A stretch of DNA of 64,000 bases from Chondrosia reniformis. Taxonomy: Eukaryota > Porifera > Demospongiae > Chondrillida > Chondrillidae. The position numbers and the translations under genes were made by a program. Each line of letters starts with the position of its first letter. Position 1 is the stretch's first letter. Below the pieces are notes generated by a model. The model was not told where the DNA came from, did not search any database, and worked only from the letters and a program-made list of their open reading frames with translations. The stretch lies in contig OX359196.1 of the NCBI GenBank assembly GCA_947172415.1, positions 6,573,901 to 6,637,900 on the forward strand. Reading direction: 5' to 3'. Below are positions 47,601 to 58,298 of the stretch, in pieces.

Positions 47601-50325
47601 AGACCTTGGCCAATGATCATTCTCCTTTGTACATTTGCAGGCGTTGTCTCGGCATTTCTAGATAATGTGACTACTATTCTACTAATGACTCCAGTATCCA
47701 TCAGGTATGCACCTCCCTATATCAGGTATGCACCACCCTATATCAGGTATGCCCACCCTATATCAGGTATGCACCACCCTATATCAGGTATGCACCTCCC
47801 TATATCAGGTATGCACCTCCCTATATCAGATATGCACCACCCTATATCAGGTATGCCCACCCTATATCAGGTATGCCCACCCTATAACAGGTATGCCCAC
47901 CCTATATCAGGTATGCCCACCCTATAACAGGTATGCCCACCCTATATCAGGTACTGATACTAGAATTCCAACAGTTGTGGTGCTAGTCTAAAATGGCATT
48001 ATTCTGATCCCTTAGACTGTCTCAGGTACTCAATCTGGATCCCCGGTATGTACTGATTGCGGAGGTTGTCTTCTCCAACATCGGTGGAACTGCTACAGCT
48101 ATTGGGGACCCTCCCAATGTCATTATTGTCACAAGTCCACACATTCAAGAGAAGGTTTGCATGTTATTGGCACATCCATAGACACTCTTGCTAAATTAAT
48201 CTTTGCAAAGGTTTTTGGTATACGTTAATCTCAAGTCAATCAATCTCAAGTCAATATGATTATATTTACTTCTTCAAAACACATTAATTGTGTGGTATAC
48301 ATATGTGACTACTTTCTCTATTTGTTTGCTGTAGGGAATAGGCTTCAATGAATTTACCCTTCATGTCTTTCTTGGAATAGTCTTTGTGTTTGTGTTGTCA
48401 TTTTTCTTTCTAAGGTAAACAGCAATGTTGTCTTTATATGTATATCCCACATAATATTAAAACAAAGATTTCTTCTCAAGTTCATCAAACAATGGAAATT
48501 AAAATATTCTAACTAACTGTGTCTCTAGGCTCTCCAAAAAGTCAAAAGATGAACTTGCAAAAGATATTTACACATTATTTTGCCTCCTTTCTCCTCTCAG
48601 ATTTGTGTTTTGGATTTGTAGAATTCGGTTGATTACTCCGGAGCCTCCTCATGTAGCAGAGCTGAAGAGAGAGATGGCCATATGGCAGCGTACAGCTGGT
48701 AGAATGCCGCAAGTGTCCTTGGAAGAGAGGGCTGTGCGAGAGGCACTGCAGCAGAAGGCTAGGGACGTTGAGCAACAATTGAAAGAAAATTTTAGTGTCT
48801 AGTAAGGCAAAGTGTACACCTGTTCACACATTTGTAACAAGGCGTGATGTTTGTGTGAATATTGACTGTATGCCCCCTCATTAGCTGAGGTTCCACAATT
48901 TAACTGCAGTGTGTTACCAACCTCAGAATTGTGGAAGAGCCGGCTACCCGAATTGGAAGCCAAATACATCATAACAAACAGAATTCTTCTTGTTAAATCT
49001 ATTGCTGTACTCACAGTGGTGATAATATTCTTCTTTGTAGCCAATCTTGTGGATGAATTGCATTTTGATATTGGTGAGCATGAAATAAAACTAAGTACAT
49101 ATGTAAGAATGTATACTTGGGATGTAGTGAGGGGCTTTCCATCACTTAGTACCTTTGGTTCTGTCCATGGTGCTTTTTATTGTGAATTATACTATGGCAT
49201 TGCTCTTCTACCTGCCCCTACATCCCTCCTTCCCTCACAATGGAGTGTTATGGTCTGTGCAGGTTGGATTGCTCTCTTTGGTGCCATGACCCTGCTGATC
49301 TTGTCAAACATTGAAGACCTGGAGAACATTTTGGAGAAGGTGGAATGGGGCACCCTACTCTTCTTTGCAGGACTGTTTGTCCTGATGGAGCTCCTGGCAG
49401 AGCTGGGACTTATAAACTTTATAGCTGATGTTACTGTAGGAATTATAGAGGTCAGTAGGAGTGGCTGGGAGGGTGGGGTCATTAGGGAGTGCGGGGTCAT
49501 TAGGAGTGGCTGGGAGGGCGGGGTCATTAGGAGTGGCTGGGAGGGCGGGGTCATTAGGAGTGGCTGGGAGGGCGGGGTCATTAGGGAGTGGCTGGGAGGG
49601 CGGGGTCATTAGGAGTGGCTGGGAGGATGGAGAGATTTGATGCTATATTATAGATGCTTTGTGTTGTTTCAGAATGTAGATGAAGAACAGCAAATGACTG
49701 TTGCAATCCTTCTTATTTTGTGGGTCTCAGCTTTAGCTTCAGCTTTCATTGACAACATTCCTTTCACAGCAGCCATTGTGAGTGTCGCAATCCATGTCTA
49801 GTATTATATTAAATTATAACCAACTTTGAACTTCCTATTCCCGTCCCACAGATTCCTGTGATAGTGGACGTAGCTGAACCCAACAAAGCAGACCCTCTCT
49901 GTGTCTCTCTGAAGCCGCTGGTCTGGGCACTAGCCCTCGGAGCCTGTCTCGGGGGTCAGTGGATGTGTTTACCTTCTCTTAACTTGTAACATTCAAGATT
50001 TAACTGTTGTATGATTTTTGTTTCAGGAAATGGAACTTTAATTGGAGCTTCTGCCAATGTTGTATGTGCTGGCATGGCAGAACAAAATGGCTACCCAATT
50101 AGTTTTAAAACGTTCTTTAAGTATGTCAATGAGCATGTACAGCCATTTAATTGGTTCTCCTAAAGTGTTATAAATTGTGTTCCATTTGTCTTTCCTAGGG
50201 TTGGTTTTCCAATGATGCTCTTTACTGTTGTCATAGCGATGATATACTTGCTGATATGCCACAGTGCAATAAAGTGGGACGTTATGCCCTGCCCACCAAA
50301 CTCTTCTAACTCGTCTTCTTTTTGA
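44602..50325 (+). CDS. OCA2: P protein / OCA2-type anion-Na+ transporter
   Basis: Multi-pass transporter of the ArsB/NhaD (SLC13-like) superfamily; vertebrate OCA2 sets melanosome pH. Twenty exons are visible; exon 3 begins at 45934 but its donor is uncertain (about 46069-46081), and all other phases agree. The ~190-residue N-terminus is cytosolic, basic and Ser-rich. A transmembrane segment ([12 protein letters not shown]) is followed by a lumenal region with several Cys. The transporter core begins at [13 protein letters not shown], with [87 protein letters not shown] and [19 protein letters not shown]. The paired DNV/GDPPN and [17 protein letters not shown] re-entrant motifs of the family are intact, so the protein should be functional. 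A cytosolic loop ([16 protein letters not shown]) matches OCA2 rather than bacterial relatives. The role in a non-pigmented animal is probably organellar pH or ion balance. Three introns begin with minisatellites. Confidence 0.94.
46321..46378. repeat. ATCC microsatellite in OCA2 intron 4
   Basis: Imperfect (CATC)n / (ATCC)n run with interruptions (CATCCAAACATCCATCC and on), intronic. Confidence 0.85.
46749..46837. repeat. 22-bp minisatellite at the donor of OCA2 intron 6
   Basis: Starting at the splice donor (exon ends 46750, intron begins GTGGGT), about 3.6 copies of a 22-base unit, GTGTGTCCCTGGGTGTGAGT plus two bases, follow one another. G/T-rich on the sense strand. Confidence 0.85.
47701..47955. 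repeat. 20/21-bp minisatellite of splice-site-like units, OCA2 intron 11
   Basis: Twelve units of 20 or 21 bases (GGTATGCACCACCCTATATC, plus A) begin at the exon 11 donor TCAG|GTATGC at 47701-47710. Nearly every unit (one reads AGATATG, two end AACAG) reproduces ATCAG followed by GTATG, that is, an acceptor-like AG and a donor-like GTATG in one. The array ends at about 47951 with CAGGTACTG; the real acceptor is at 48014-48015. Confidence 0.95.
49449..49628. repeat. 27-bp minisatellite at the donor of OCA2 intron 16
   Basis: Exon 16 ends at 49450 with GAG, and the intron starts GTCAGTAGGAGTGGCTGGGA. About six units of 27 bases (GTCATTAGGAGTGGCTGGGA plus GGGCGGG) follow, one of them shortened. 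The first unit contains the functional donor. Long ORFs through this stretch on both strands are artefacts of the repeat. Confidence 0.93.
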
Positions 50326-50851
50326 GGACAGAAAATAGTTATCTTATTTATTCTATTTGTAATAGCTGCTGTATTGCATTGTCTATATGTTTCAATTTAA
50401 ACTACGGTCATGTGGGTGTATGTAGATCAATAGGAATAGAAGAGCAAGCAGAGAGTAGCCTGTGTTCACATGACTACCGTGTATGTCCAAATAGAGGCCC
50501 GGGCCTCTATTTCTTTCCAGGGAGTTTTGACCCGGCCTCTATTTGAGCCCGGCTTCTATATGGACATATACGGTATACAGTATATAAGTACACTCTTTTC
50601 TAACATGGAATGTCTATATAATAACATACATAGCAATAATCATTAGATGAGAATCACCATAGATTTATTACACTTTACTTGACTAGTCATTCATACAAGA
50701 GATTGCAATTGGTTAAGGTTAATTAGTTGACAAAGTGAGCTATATAGTAAATGTCAAAGGTTATACTTTAGTTCCTGTGTCTGTCTGTTGAGATCAGTTC
50801 CTAGCTAGTCTTAGCGACTTGGGGACAAAGTAGCAAAGGTCAAAAACTTGA
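50326..50851. other. Convergent 3' region, OCA2 / F5/8-C-like gene
   Basis: 526 bases between two stop codons on opposite strands. Apart from the palindromic MITE-like element at 50475-50575 it is AT-rich 3'-UTR-like sequence without a visible gene. Confidence 0.5.
50475..50575. mobile_element. MITE-like palindromic element, about 100 bp
   Basis: Terminal inverted repeats TACCGTGTATGTCCA (50475-50489) and TGGACATATACGGTA (50561-50575) match at 14 of 15 positions when one is reverse-complemented. Internally there is a perfect 24-bp palindrome centred on CCCGGG (50489-50512) and two further copies of the GGCCTCTATTT-type core. If the outer TA on each side is a target duplication, the pattern fits a Tc1/mariner-derived MITE. 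It lies in the shared 3' region of two convergent genes. Confidence 0.6.
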
Positions 50852-53816
50852 CTATTTTTTGATCTGGACCTGTAGTTCCATGACATCCCACTCATCATCG
50901 TTAACAGCAACCTTCTGTAACACCTCCTGCACCAGATTGATGTGGGAGAACCTCTCCTTGAAGGACACCTGCAACCTCTGATGATGCTCAGTGACACCTC
51001 TCTGGAGGAACATGTTTAAATCCAGCTGACGTGTGGAAGTGATGATGCGATAAATGTCTATAATCTCATTTACATCATCTGGTAGGTCTGTGTGGAGTGA
51101 CATACAGTAGGTAAATAATAAAAAGAATAAATTGTTGAAAAACTGCATCAATTACAAAACAATATATACGTTTTTGGAGATAAGATTTTGGCATAACTAC
51201 TACCTTTAGGAATGAAAGCCGAGATGTGTCTTGAAGTAGCTCCACCAGCAAGAAGTCTTCCTTGAGATATTAGTTTAATATTGCCTAACAATGATACCAG
51301 ACGTTGTAGTGATGTGCACACAACAAAGTGGTAGGCCTAAGACAAACAGTGGGACTCTCAAGCAATAAGAACAATCAACATTATGTACGCAAGACTATTA
51401 CGGGATCAGTGGGCCCTGAGGCCACAGAAGAAATGAAGGAAGAATCCTGTAGCTTGGAGCTGTGCCATTGCAAATTATGATTTTCAGCTCCTAAACACAA
51501 TATTATACTTGTGTACATATAAAAGCATATACGTACCTGTATACTCATAAAGTAGTATATAAAAGTTTGCAGCAAATGTCGAATCATCTAGCCTTAAATG
51601 AAGCTGTAAAATGCTGTTGTCATTGACAACCAGAGGTTGAACTAATAAAGAATAGAAATAATGCAACTCTATAATATCTCTTTGAAGGCCATATCTTCAA
51701 GCATAGTCTACCTAACAGATCTCAAACCCTATAATGGTGCCAGTGATCTAGAGTGGAATGCTGAGAGGGTGTGTATATAAACAAATAACCACGTATATAG
51801 CCTATGCAACAGCCATATTAATTCACTTAAGGATTACCGTCACCCAGGCAGCCCTTAACCATTAATTATGTATCAAGATTGATACAGGCTGTCTCTATGC
51901 ATATGTACCATCAACATATACTTGGCATTATTCAAAGTAATTTCTTCTTTACTAACTAAAACAGCTAAAAGGATTTCTTACCTGCTTGCGACCCAAAGAG
52001 TTGCATCTGAAGTGCAATACCATTGGTCGTGAACTTCTTTGGGACCACCCTGAACCTGTGTCCGAAGAGGGGCTTTTTGAGGGTAATCTGTTTGGACCAG
52101 ACAGACGTATTTCCAGGTAGCTCCACCTTCTCCCAGGGATTCACAAAGTAAAGCTGACCAGTTATATCAGAGTCCTGCTGGGCCTCAAATATGCCTAAAT
52201 CAGCCAGCATAGTGGATACTATCATAAGATCATATTGGTGCATTCCTACCTTGTAACTTGATGGTCTTAATTTCCACTACCTTCTCAAAGTCGAGTGTAA
52301 TCTTCCTGGGCAGTTGTTCAACAGCTACTCCAATAACGACAGACCCTCCCTCCAACATGGCCGTCTGTCTGGTGGCTTGTTCAGGCTGGACGGAAATCTT
52401 CTGTGAACACAAGACCCTTACACCAGAAGGAGGGGCTGTACAGCATACAAGTGTTCATTTAGCATACATATATATAAAAAGATCCTGCATTAAAGAGTTC
52501 TACTATTTCTTTAAAAAATGATTTATTTTATCTATACAGTCTACAGTACATGAACCAGATTAATAGCCTACAGCACATCAAGGGATCGAGAATGAACAAA
52601 CATGGTACACGCACTAACCTCCGGAAGGCGTAGTCATGGTAACCTTCAATTGTGCTCCTCTGGTCCACCTCCTGATATGGATCTCCAAGCAGTGCAGACT
52701 AGTAAACTCTTTTGAGTGGCCAACTGAATCCTTGTTTGAAAGCTCCATAGTGCAGCTGTAATTGAGAGCTGTCAAACTGAATGCTTCTGCTTCTCGTGAG
52801 AGAGACGTGTAATTAAGAACAAAATGTTGGACATATTCCTCTGATTCAGGATCTCCTGAGGCAGAGATGCAATAAAAACATAAAAAATAGAAGACTTATT
52901 GCTACAGTTATCCCATTTCAAGCAGAATATTATTTATGTACATGGACAACCAACAACACCATATTCCTAAAGCGCCATGGCTGACATTGATATGAGGCTA
53001 AAGAAAACTTAGAATAGACGGCTTTAGATAAGGATATAGTTTCATTAAGTTTTCTTCCTTTTATTCACTGACCAATGTGTTACAATATAGGTATAGCTAC
53101 ACCAAATGTAAACCTTCCACTGACGTCCTGTCTGGTCTTAGAATGGTTCACTTGATTAAACTCACCCCTCATTTCCAGTCTAGTAAGATAATGGTTATAG
53201 TGACACTCATACTCCAGGTACTCTGTGTCGGTCGCTGTTATAGGCTTCCATATCCTAATTCTCCCCCCTTCCCCACCCAAGGTGTCGTCGAGGACAGAGT
53301 GAATTGCTCTGTGATTATCACTCTTTTCAGAAGAGGCAGACACTCGAATGCGACCTCTTGGCATAATTGTCTCTTCTTTTATAAGTTCAGACTCTAAAGG
53401 AAATGAATGAACACCAGTGAAACAGGTACAGCCCTCAGGTCAGGGCTGTTTAGAATTAAAACTTAATTATATTACATAATACTTTTAGGAATTAAGCTGT
53501 AAGTTAGGGCCAAATGCTTCAGTGGTCCCATCATTCTCCACTGACCTGCAACAATGTAGCACTGATACGTGTATTTTGCTGTTGTTGTATGCGAAAGGTT
53601 CAGTCCAAGTTTGTAAGTTGCCATCTTTTCCAGGATTTGCTTTAGCACTTCCCCATCATGCTCCTGTATAGACATGAATCTGCTGGAGAATGGACAATCG
53701 ATAACAAAACTGTCTGAAGCCTCATCATAAGACAGAAACACTTCACTTCCAAGATTATCCACTGGAGAGGCACTGGAGGATATAGAATGCAACACCAGTA
53801 TTGCAGCTGCATTTGA
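50852..53816 (-). CDS. Novel multi-exon protein with an F5/8 type C (discoidin)-like domain
   Basis: At least nine exons read from about 53816 to the TAG at 50854-50852, with phase-1 introns at nearly every junction. Exon starts or ends include 53816, an exon beginning SELIKEETIMPRGRIRVSASS (~53391-53155), GDPESEEYVQHF (~52856), PPSGVRVLCSQ (~52437), GIFEAQQDSD (~52204), VQPLVVND (~51640), AENHNLQWH (~51488), AYHFVVCTSLQ (~51337) and DLPDDVNEI (~51090). ITLDFEKVVEIKTIKLQG together with LPGNTSVWSK and HRFRVVPKKFTTNGIALQ resembles the discoidin jelly roll (cf. RYIRIVP and NGIALRLEL in that family). The segment VSASSEKSDNHRAIHSVLDD may belong to a second such fold. The C-terminal ~75 residues look helical. 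No signal peptide or membrane segment was found, but the 5' end is unresolved: a mini-exon near 53916 (MKCVLSP) is possible, or it could be continuous with the CARD gene upstream, although the phases do not join. Function unknown. Confidence 0.6.
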
Positions 53817-53987
53817 CTAATTAGAAAAGTACATGCACTGCCTGTAAAGGTCGAGACACTGTAATTCAGCAAATTCTCAGCACAACTTGCCATATTGGAG
53901 ACAATACACACTTCATCAAGGTATTTATATATTTTCAACTATTTTCCTACTTCTTTGTACTTGCTCACTGTTAAGACCAATGGCTGC

Positions 53988-56900
53988 TCACCCAGTTTGG
54001 TGTTCACAGGTAAGAGACAGGGAATGATTATTTATGTATTCCTCCAGTAAGGCGATATCCCTCTGTCTGCGATTAACAGCAGCAGGTGAGAATATGACCT
54101 TAACAGTTGAAACTGGCTTGAAACAGACCATGAGGAACATTGCTTGTCGGATCTGTCTCTGCTGAAACATCTACATACATGGATCATGATAGACAGTGTC
54201 ACTACATAATATCCTATAAACCCCAGTAATAGTTATGATGTTTCATTACTAGCTATGAAATCACCTCCAATAACTCCATTAATTGCACCTTTAATTCCAC
54301 AAAGTGATCTTGATCTGAATCTACCACAACTGTACAATGAAAGTTTCCCAACTGCTTGACAACTTCACCTCTTACTGCAAAAGGAATACAATGTATCCAG
54401 TTCCAGCAATACATTTACACACTACAATGTGAAGGCTTTTAGGCAATAACAATTAATATATATATACAGTTACATTTACACTCAACATCTTTAGACGTCA
54501 AGTCTTTGAATACACACTCATTGACAATCCACTTAGGCGTGACACTTGATCAAGGATATTCACACCCAAGGCCAGCTTCATAAGAACAGTATATAGATGC
54601 TATTAACAGTTCATCTTACAGCAGTATCCAGGCCAGAGAACATGGTGAACCATCACTTGTGATCCCTTGTCTGCCTCAAAGGCTTTATTAGTAAACACTG
54701 TCAGTTTTAATGCCTTGTCATCGATGCTGTCGACCCCAAGTGATACACAGAGTGGCCTGCCTGGGAGAGAGGTGGTCCCAAAGAGCTTTCTCTCACTGTC
54801 ACCCTGTGGTGGGGCAAGGAAAGCATATCTCTTGCTATCAGACACTTGTATTAACAGGCATGCAGGTAATAAAGTTATTAATATGTATACATGCAAAATC
54901 ATTTACATATAAAATATCTCCAACAAAAGAGGAGCTATACAAAAGTAACAAGAAATGAAAGAGTGGGAGACATAAATATCCTGTATAGCAACCTTTGCTC
55001 TCTATGGGGGTAGGTAAGTGATGTTGTATATACAAGTAGGAATAGTAGGTGAAACAGCTCAATAAACCTGGGTTTATACTTAAATAAATGTTTATTTTAA
55101 GTGACAGACAATAATCAAATGAGCTTACTTGTAGGGTTATTGTGAAAGGGGGGCCTTGACCAGTTTGTGGAGGAGATTCTAAGAAGTCAAATGTATAAAC
55201 TAAAGCGTACAATAGATCTTTATAACTGACTTCAGACATCTCCCTAAGAGTGAAAGAAAGGCGGTACTTTATATTACCACAAACACATTAATATGACTAC
55301 ATCTAGGGCAAGAAAAAGCGTGCTTGCTGTTGCCCTGAAAGTTAATCATTTTGGAAATTACCGGGGAAGCCCCATTCAGTAGCCAATAAGTACAAAACCG
55401 AATATGACAGAAGCGACTTTGATTTAATTTATTATCAAATATAGATTTTCCTGACAGAATCATATTATATCAAAACCAAATATAGCTTTATTTTCATTTA
55501 ACAATGCATAACACAAAAAAGAAATGTAAATACTGGAAATAAAACAGTATTGCTTAGTTACTGTACTCATACAGTAAATTCAACCCAACATTTGAATACC
55601 TTGAAGACCAGTCATCAATAAGTCTACCAACTACAGCTAATACACTTGAAAAGGATGTTTCAAAAAGGGCAATTCTTCGAGCATCAATCTTGATTGCAGC
55701 CTCAATATACATCTCCATTGTGTACTTGTAATTAATGATAATTCCACAATTCTTACAGGTGTTTCTAAGAGGAATAAAGGTTTGGTACTACATACCATGA
55801 AACATTATCAGACAGTTCATAATTATCTCAGTGCTTGTGAGTATTATGGCGGCATCCTCTAAGTAGAGAAGGTCCATACCTATGTACCCTTGGTATATAG
55901 CTATCTGCTGACTCAGCTTGCCAATGTGTAATTTATCAACCACCTAACCACATTTCAGCCACTAACTAACCCATACCTCACCATAGCATGTCTAGAAGGT
56001 TAAACTTAGGGTTTTCGACTACATAAACAAAGATCTGACAAGTGCTAATTATACCTTGTGGTCTTATTGGTTGTGGATTTCTTAAAGAATGGATCCCATA
56101 GATAATCAGTCTGCAATTGAAAAAACACAACTTAATATCTTTCTAACAGTTACTTACACTAATTTCCTTAAATAGGCAATATCTATTTAATATATTTCAC
56201 TCTTTCCTTATTAAACTGTAGCTATATCTGCAGTAAGTAACACAACAAGGGATACTTGATAAACACTTAAAATTTTCTACCTGGGTCTCCTCTAAATTTG
56301 AATTTAGGGGATCATACCACACAAATAACATGAATGGCAGAAGTACAGTATAATATATAACTATACAGTACATTTTGGATCGGTTGTCCAGCTAGACCGG
56401 ACATTGCAACCGGTAATCGTTTAGCACTCGCAACTATCATTTGATCAAACTTTCCCACTAGAATGACGTCACCATGCAGAGATAATTTTTTTATGGATGA
56501 CCGATTGCAACATCCTGTCTAGACAACTGACCCTAAAAGTACTGTATGTACAGGAATGCTAATACATATAGTCTTACTTTTCCATTAGGTACTTTATAGG
56601 TCAGACAGTCAATCAATATTGTGATATTCTGAGTAGGTAGCATTTCTAGCAGTTTAGCAGTGTATCTGACACTGAGTCCAGTCAGTTCCTGTTAGATTAA
56701 AGGATATCACTCATTACAGCAAAATAATTTGTTGACAAATATTAAGTGTTACTTGAGGATTCTCTGGAGGCCACACCATCCTTGATTGGTCTGGATTGAC
56801 TAACAAACCAGAAGTGGACCCCTAACCAACGAATTATAAGTCGAATAGCCCTTGTGTCTACTATAATAATGCTAGCATGCTTACCATCTGGAGTGTAACT

Positions 56901-57799
56901 ACTCCTGACACACAGAGAAAAACGACTGCATCCTCTCTCATGTCTTTAGCTAACTATGAGAAACTTAAAGCGTTGCCAATCATTTCACTGAATTGTAACT
57001 ACTTCAACTGCACTCACTGCACTAAAGCCTTCTTCCATCTTATGCTCTGAAGCTAGTGTGATTGTTTTGATCGTGAAGTCCAGCTTCTCTAGTATTCTCT
57101 TCAGCTGAGCTACATTGATGCTGCAGCATTATACCATCAACCAGTTATTCTAATCTCAAAATGGCTGCATGACCCAAACAAACTATCCACTTACTTGTGG
57201 GGCTGCGGTAGAGTCTGAGCTACCAGATGACTTTGTGACTGGTGGGCAATCTGAATGTACTTGTACTGGTGAGTGTTGATAAAAATTGCTACCTTTGATT
57301 CTCCTACAAAATAAAGAGGAAAATATAGCTATTATAAACACAGGCTCCTCCTTTGCAAAGTAGATAGATTAACCTCTCCAAATTTAACCATTTACCGTTT
57401 TCACAAACATAAGGTGTCAACACTATCGCAACGTTAGCAGTAAGGCACTACAGCTAAGCATACACAGTACAAGTATCTTTAAATATATCTAGACTATAAA
57501 AGCAAACCTGAAATCCATAGCTTTCCAAGTTTATTTATAATATCTCTAGAAGTTGCATCCTCTTTGCCTATCTCTTCCCTTAAGCACTCCAGTGATCGCT
57601 GCGGACTACGCTTCATCAATTTCAGCACCTCCTCCCATCCTCTGATCGCATCTCGTGAATATAGCTGTTGATAGCGAGTTAACTCTGTCTGGTTGATGAT
57701 GGCTGAGTTTAGAAGCTTCTGCAAAACACGATCAGCTTTAACCTGCTTAATAGCATGCAATTGTGTGGCTTCAGTTCGTAGGCTTTTCAACGATGACAT
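53988..57799 (-). CDS. CARD protein with degenerate paracaspase (MALT1-like) fold
   Basis: Probable adaptor rather than protease. Exon 1 (57799-57508) encodes a CARD: helices around VLQKLLNSAIINQTELTRY and LKLMKRSPQRSLECLREEI match CARD spacing. Exons 2-6 (~57307-56580) encode a caspase-like fold: SKVAIFINTHQYKYIQIA, LKRILEKLDFTIKTIT, EDAVVFLCVSGVVTLQ, SGLLVNPDQSRM and LLEMLPTQNITILIDCLTY. Compared with MALT1, the catalytic His of the GHG motif is replaced (VSGV), and the Cys of LLDMCR is missing from its exact position (LIDCL, one place earlier). Later exons include RRIALFETSFSSVLA, a segment RYAFLAPPQGDSERK that may correspond to the MALT1 C-terminal Ig region, and VKQLGNFHCTVVVD to the TGA at 53990-53988. 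Inter-exon phases agree. One junction, the donor at 54657 to the acceptor before 54575, is uncertain; without it the protein would stop at 54603. A TATA-like CTATAAATA lies about 50 bases upstream of the start. Confidence 0.68.
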
Positions 57800-58298
57800 T
57801 TCTTTTCGTCATTCATTGTGCTTGAAATAACCGGTGTATATAAGTGTATTTATAGCATTTTAAGTTCTTCCACATGCACCTTTATTATATCCGGACTTTG
57901 TAGCTTAGCCCATTAGCCTATAGACTAACCACTACATTCGTCGCAGCGTAAGGTTTTGCGTAGCGTGCTAAAAGCGGAAGTTACCATATTTGGTCTCTTG
58001 GATGACCTTTGAAGATTATAGCCTTCTCAACCACATCTTTACAAAAAATTAATGTAAAATATAGCTTTAAAAGTGAGAGCAAAGTAAAATGAATGCAAAA
58101 CACTTGCATCAACATGCAGCTTTTAAGTATATTTATCATTGTTCAATACTTTGAATCCAAGTGTCTATTTTCCCCCTACATGCATACAAAAAGTGAATAA
58201 ACATACATAATACTATCATGATGCAATAGACTTGCAAAGATGCAGTAAGACAGTGAGCTACATGGTTTCCATTGACAGTTACTTAAAAGGCTAAAATC
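57800..58298. other. Intergenic, CARD gene / PDZ-WW gene
   Basis: About 500 bases with the CARD gene promoter (TATA-like element on the minus strand at about 57847-57855) and the 3' UTR of the PDZ-WW gene. No gene, RNA or repeat is visible. Confidence 0.5.

Noticed and set aside
47547-47991. Tandem repeats resembling a CRISPR array
   Set aside because: Units are contiguous without unique spacers, lie in an animal intron, and no cas genes are present.
49192-49612. Repetitive proline-rich minus-strand ORFs and extension of OCA2 exon 16 into RSGWEGGVI repeats
   Set aside because: The donor GTCAGT at 49451 and the next exon at 49673 restore the OCA2 alignment; the repeats are intronic.
54603-54902. 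CARD-gene exon beginning at VSDSKRYAF and ending at the stop at 54603
   Set aside because: The preceding exon ends in phase 0, and an acceptor before RYAF fits; a donor at 54657 also allows continuation. The simple single-exon end remains possible but is the less favoured model.
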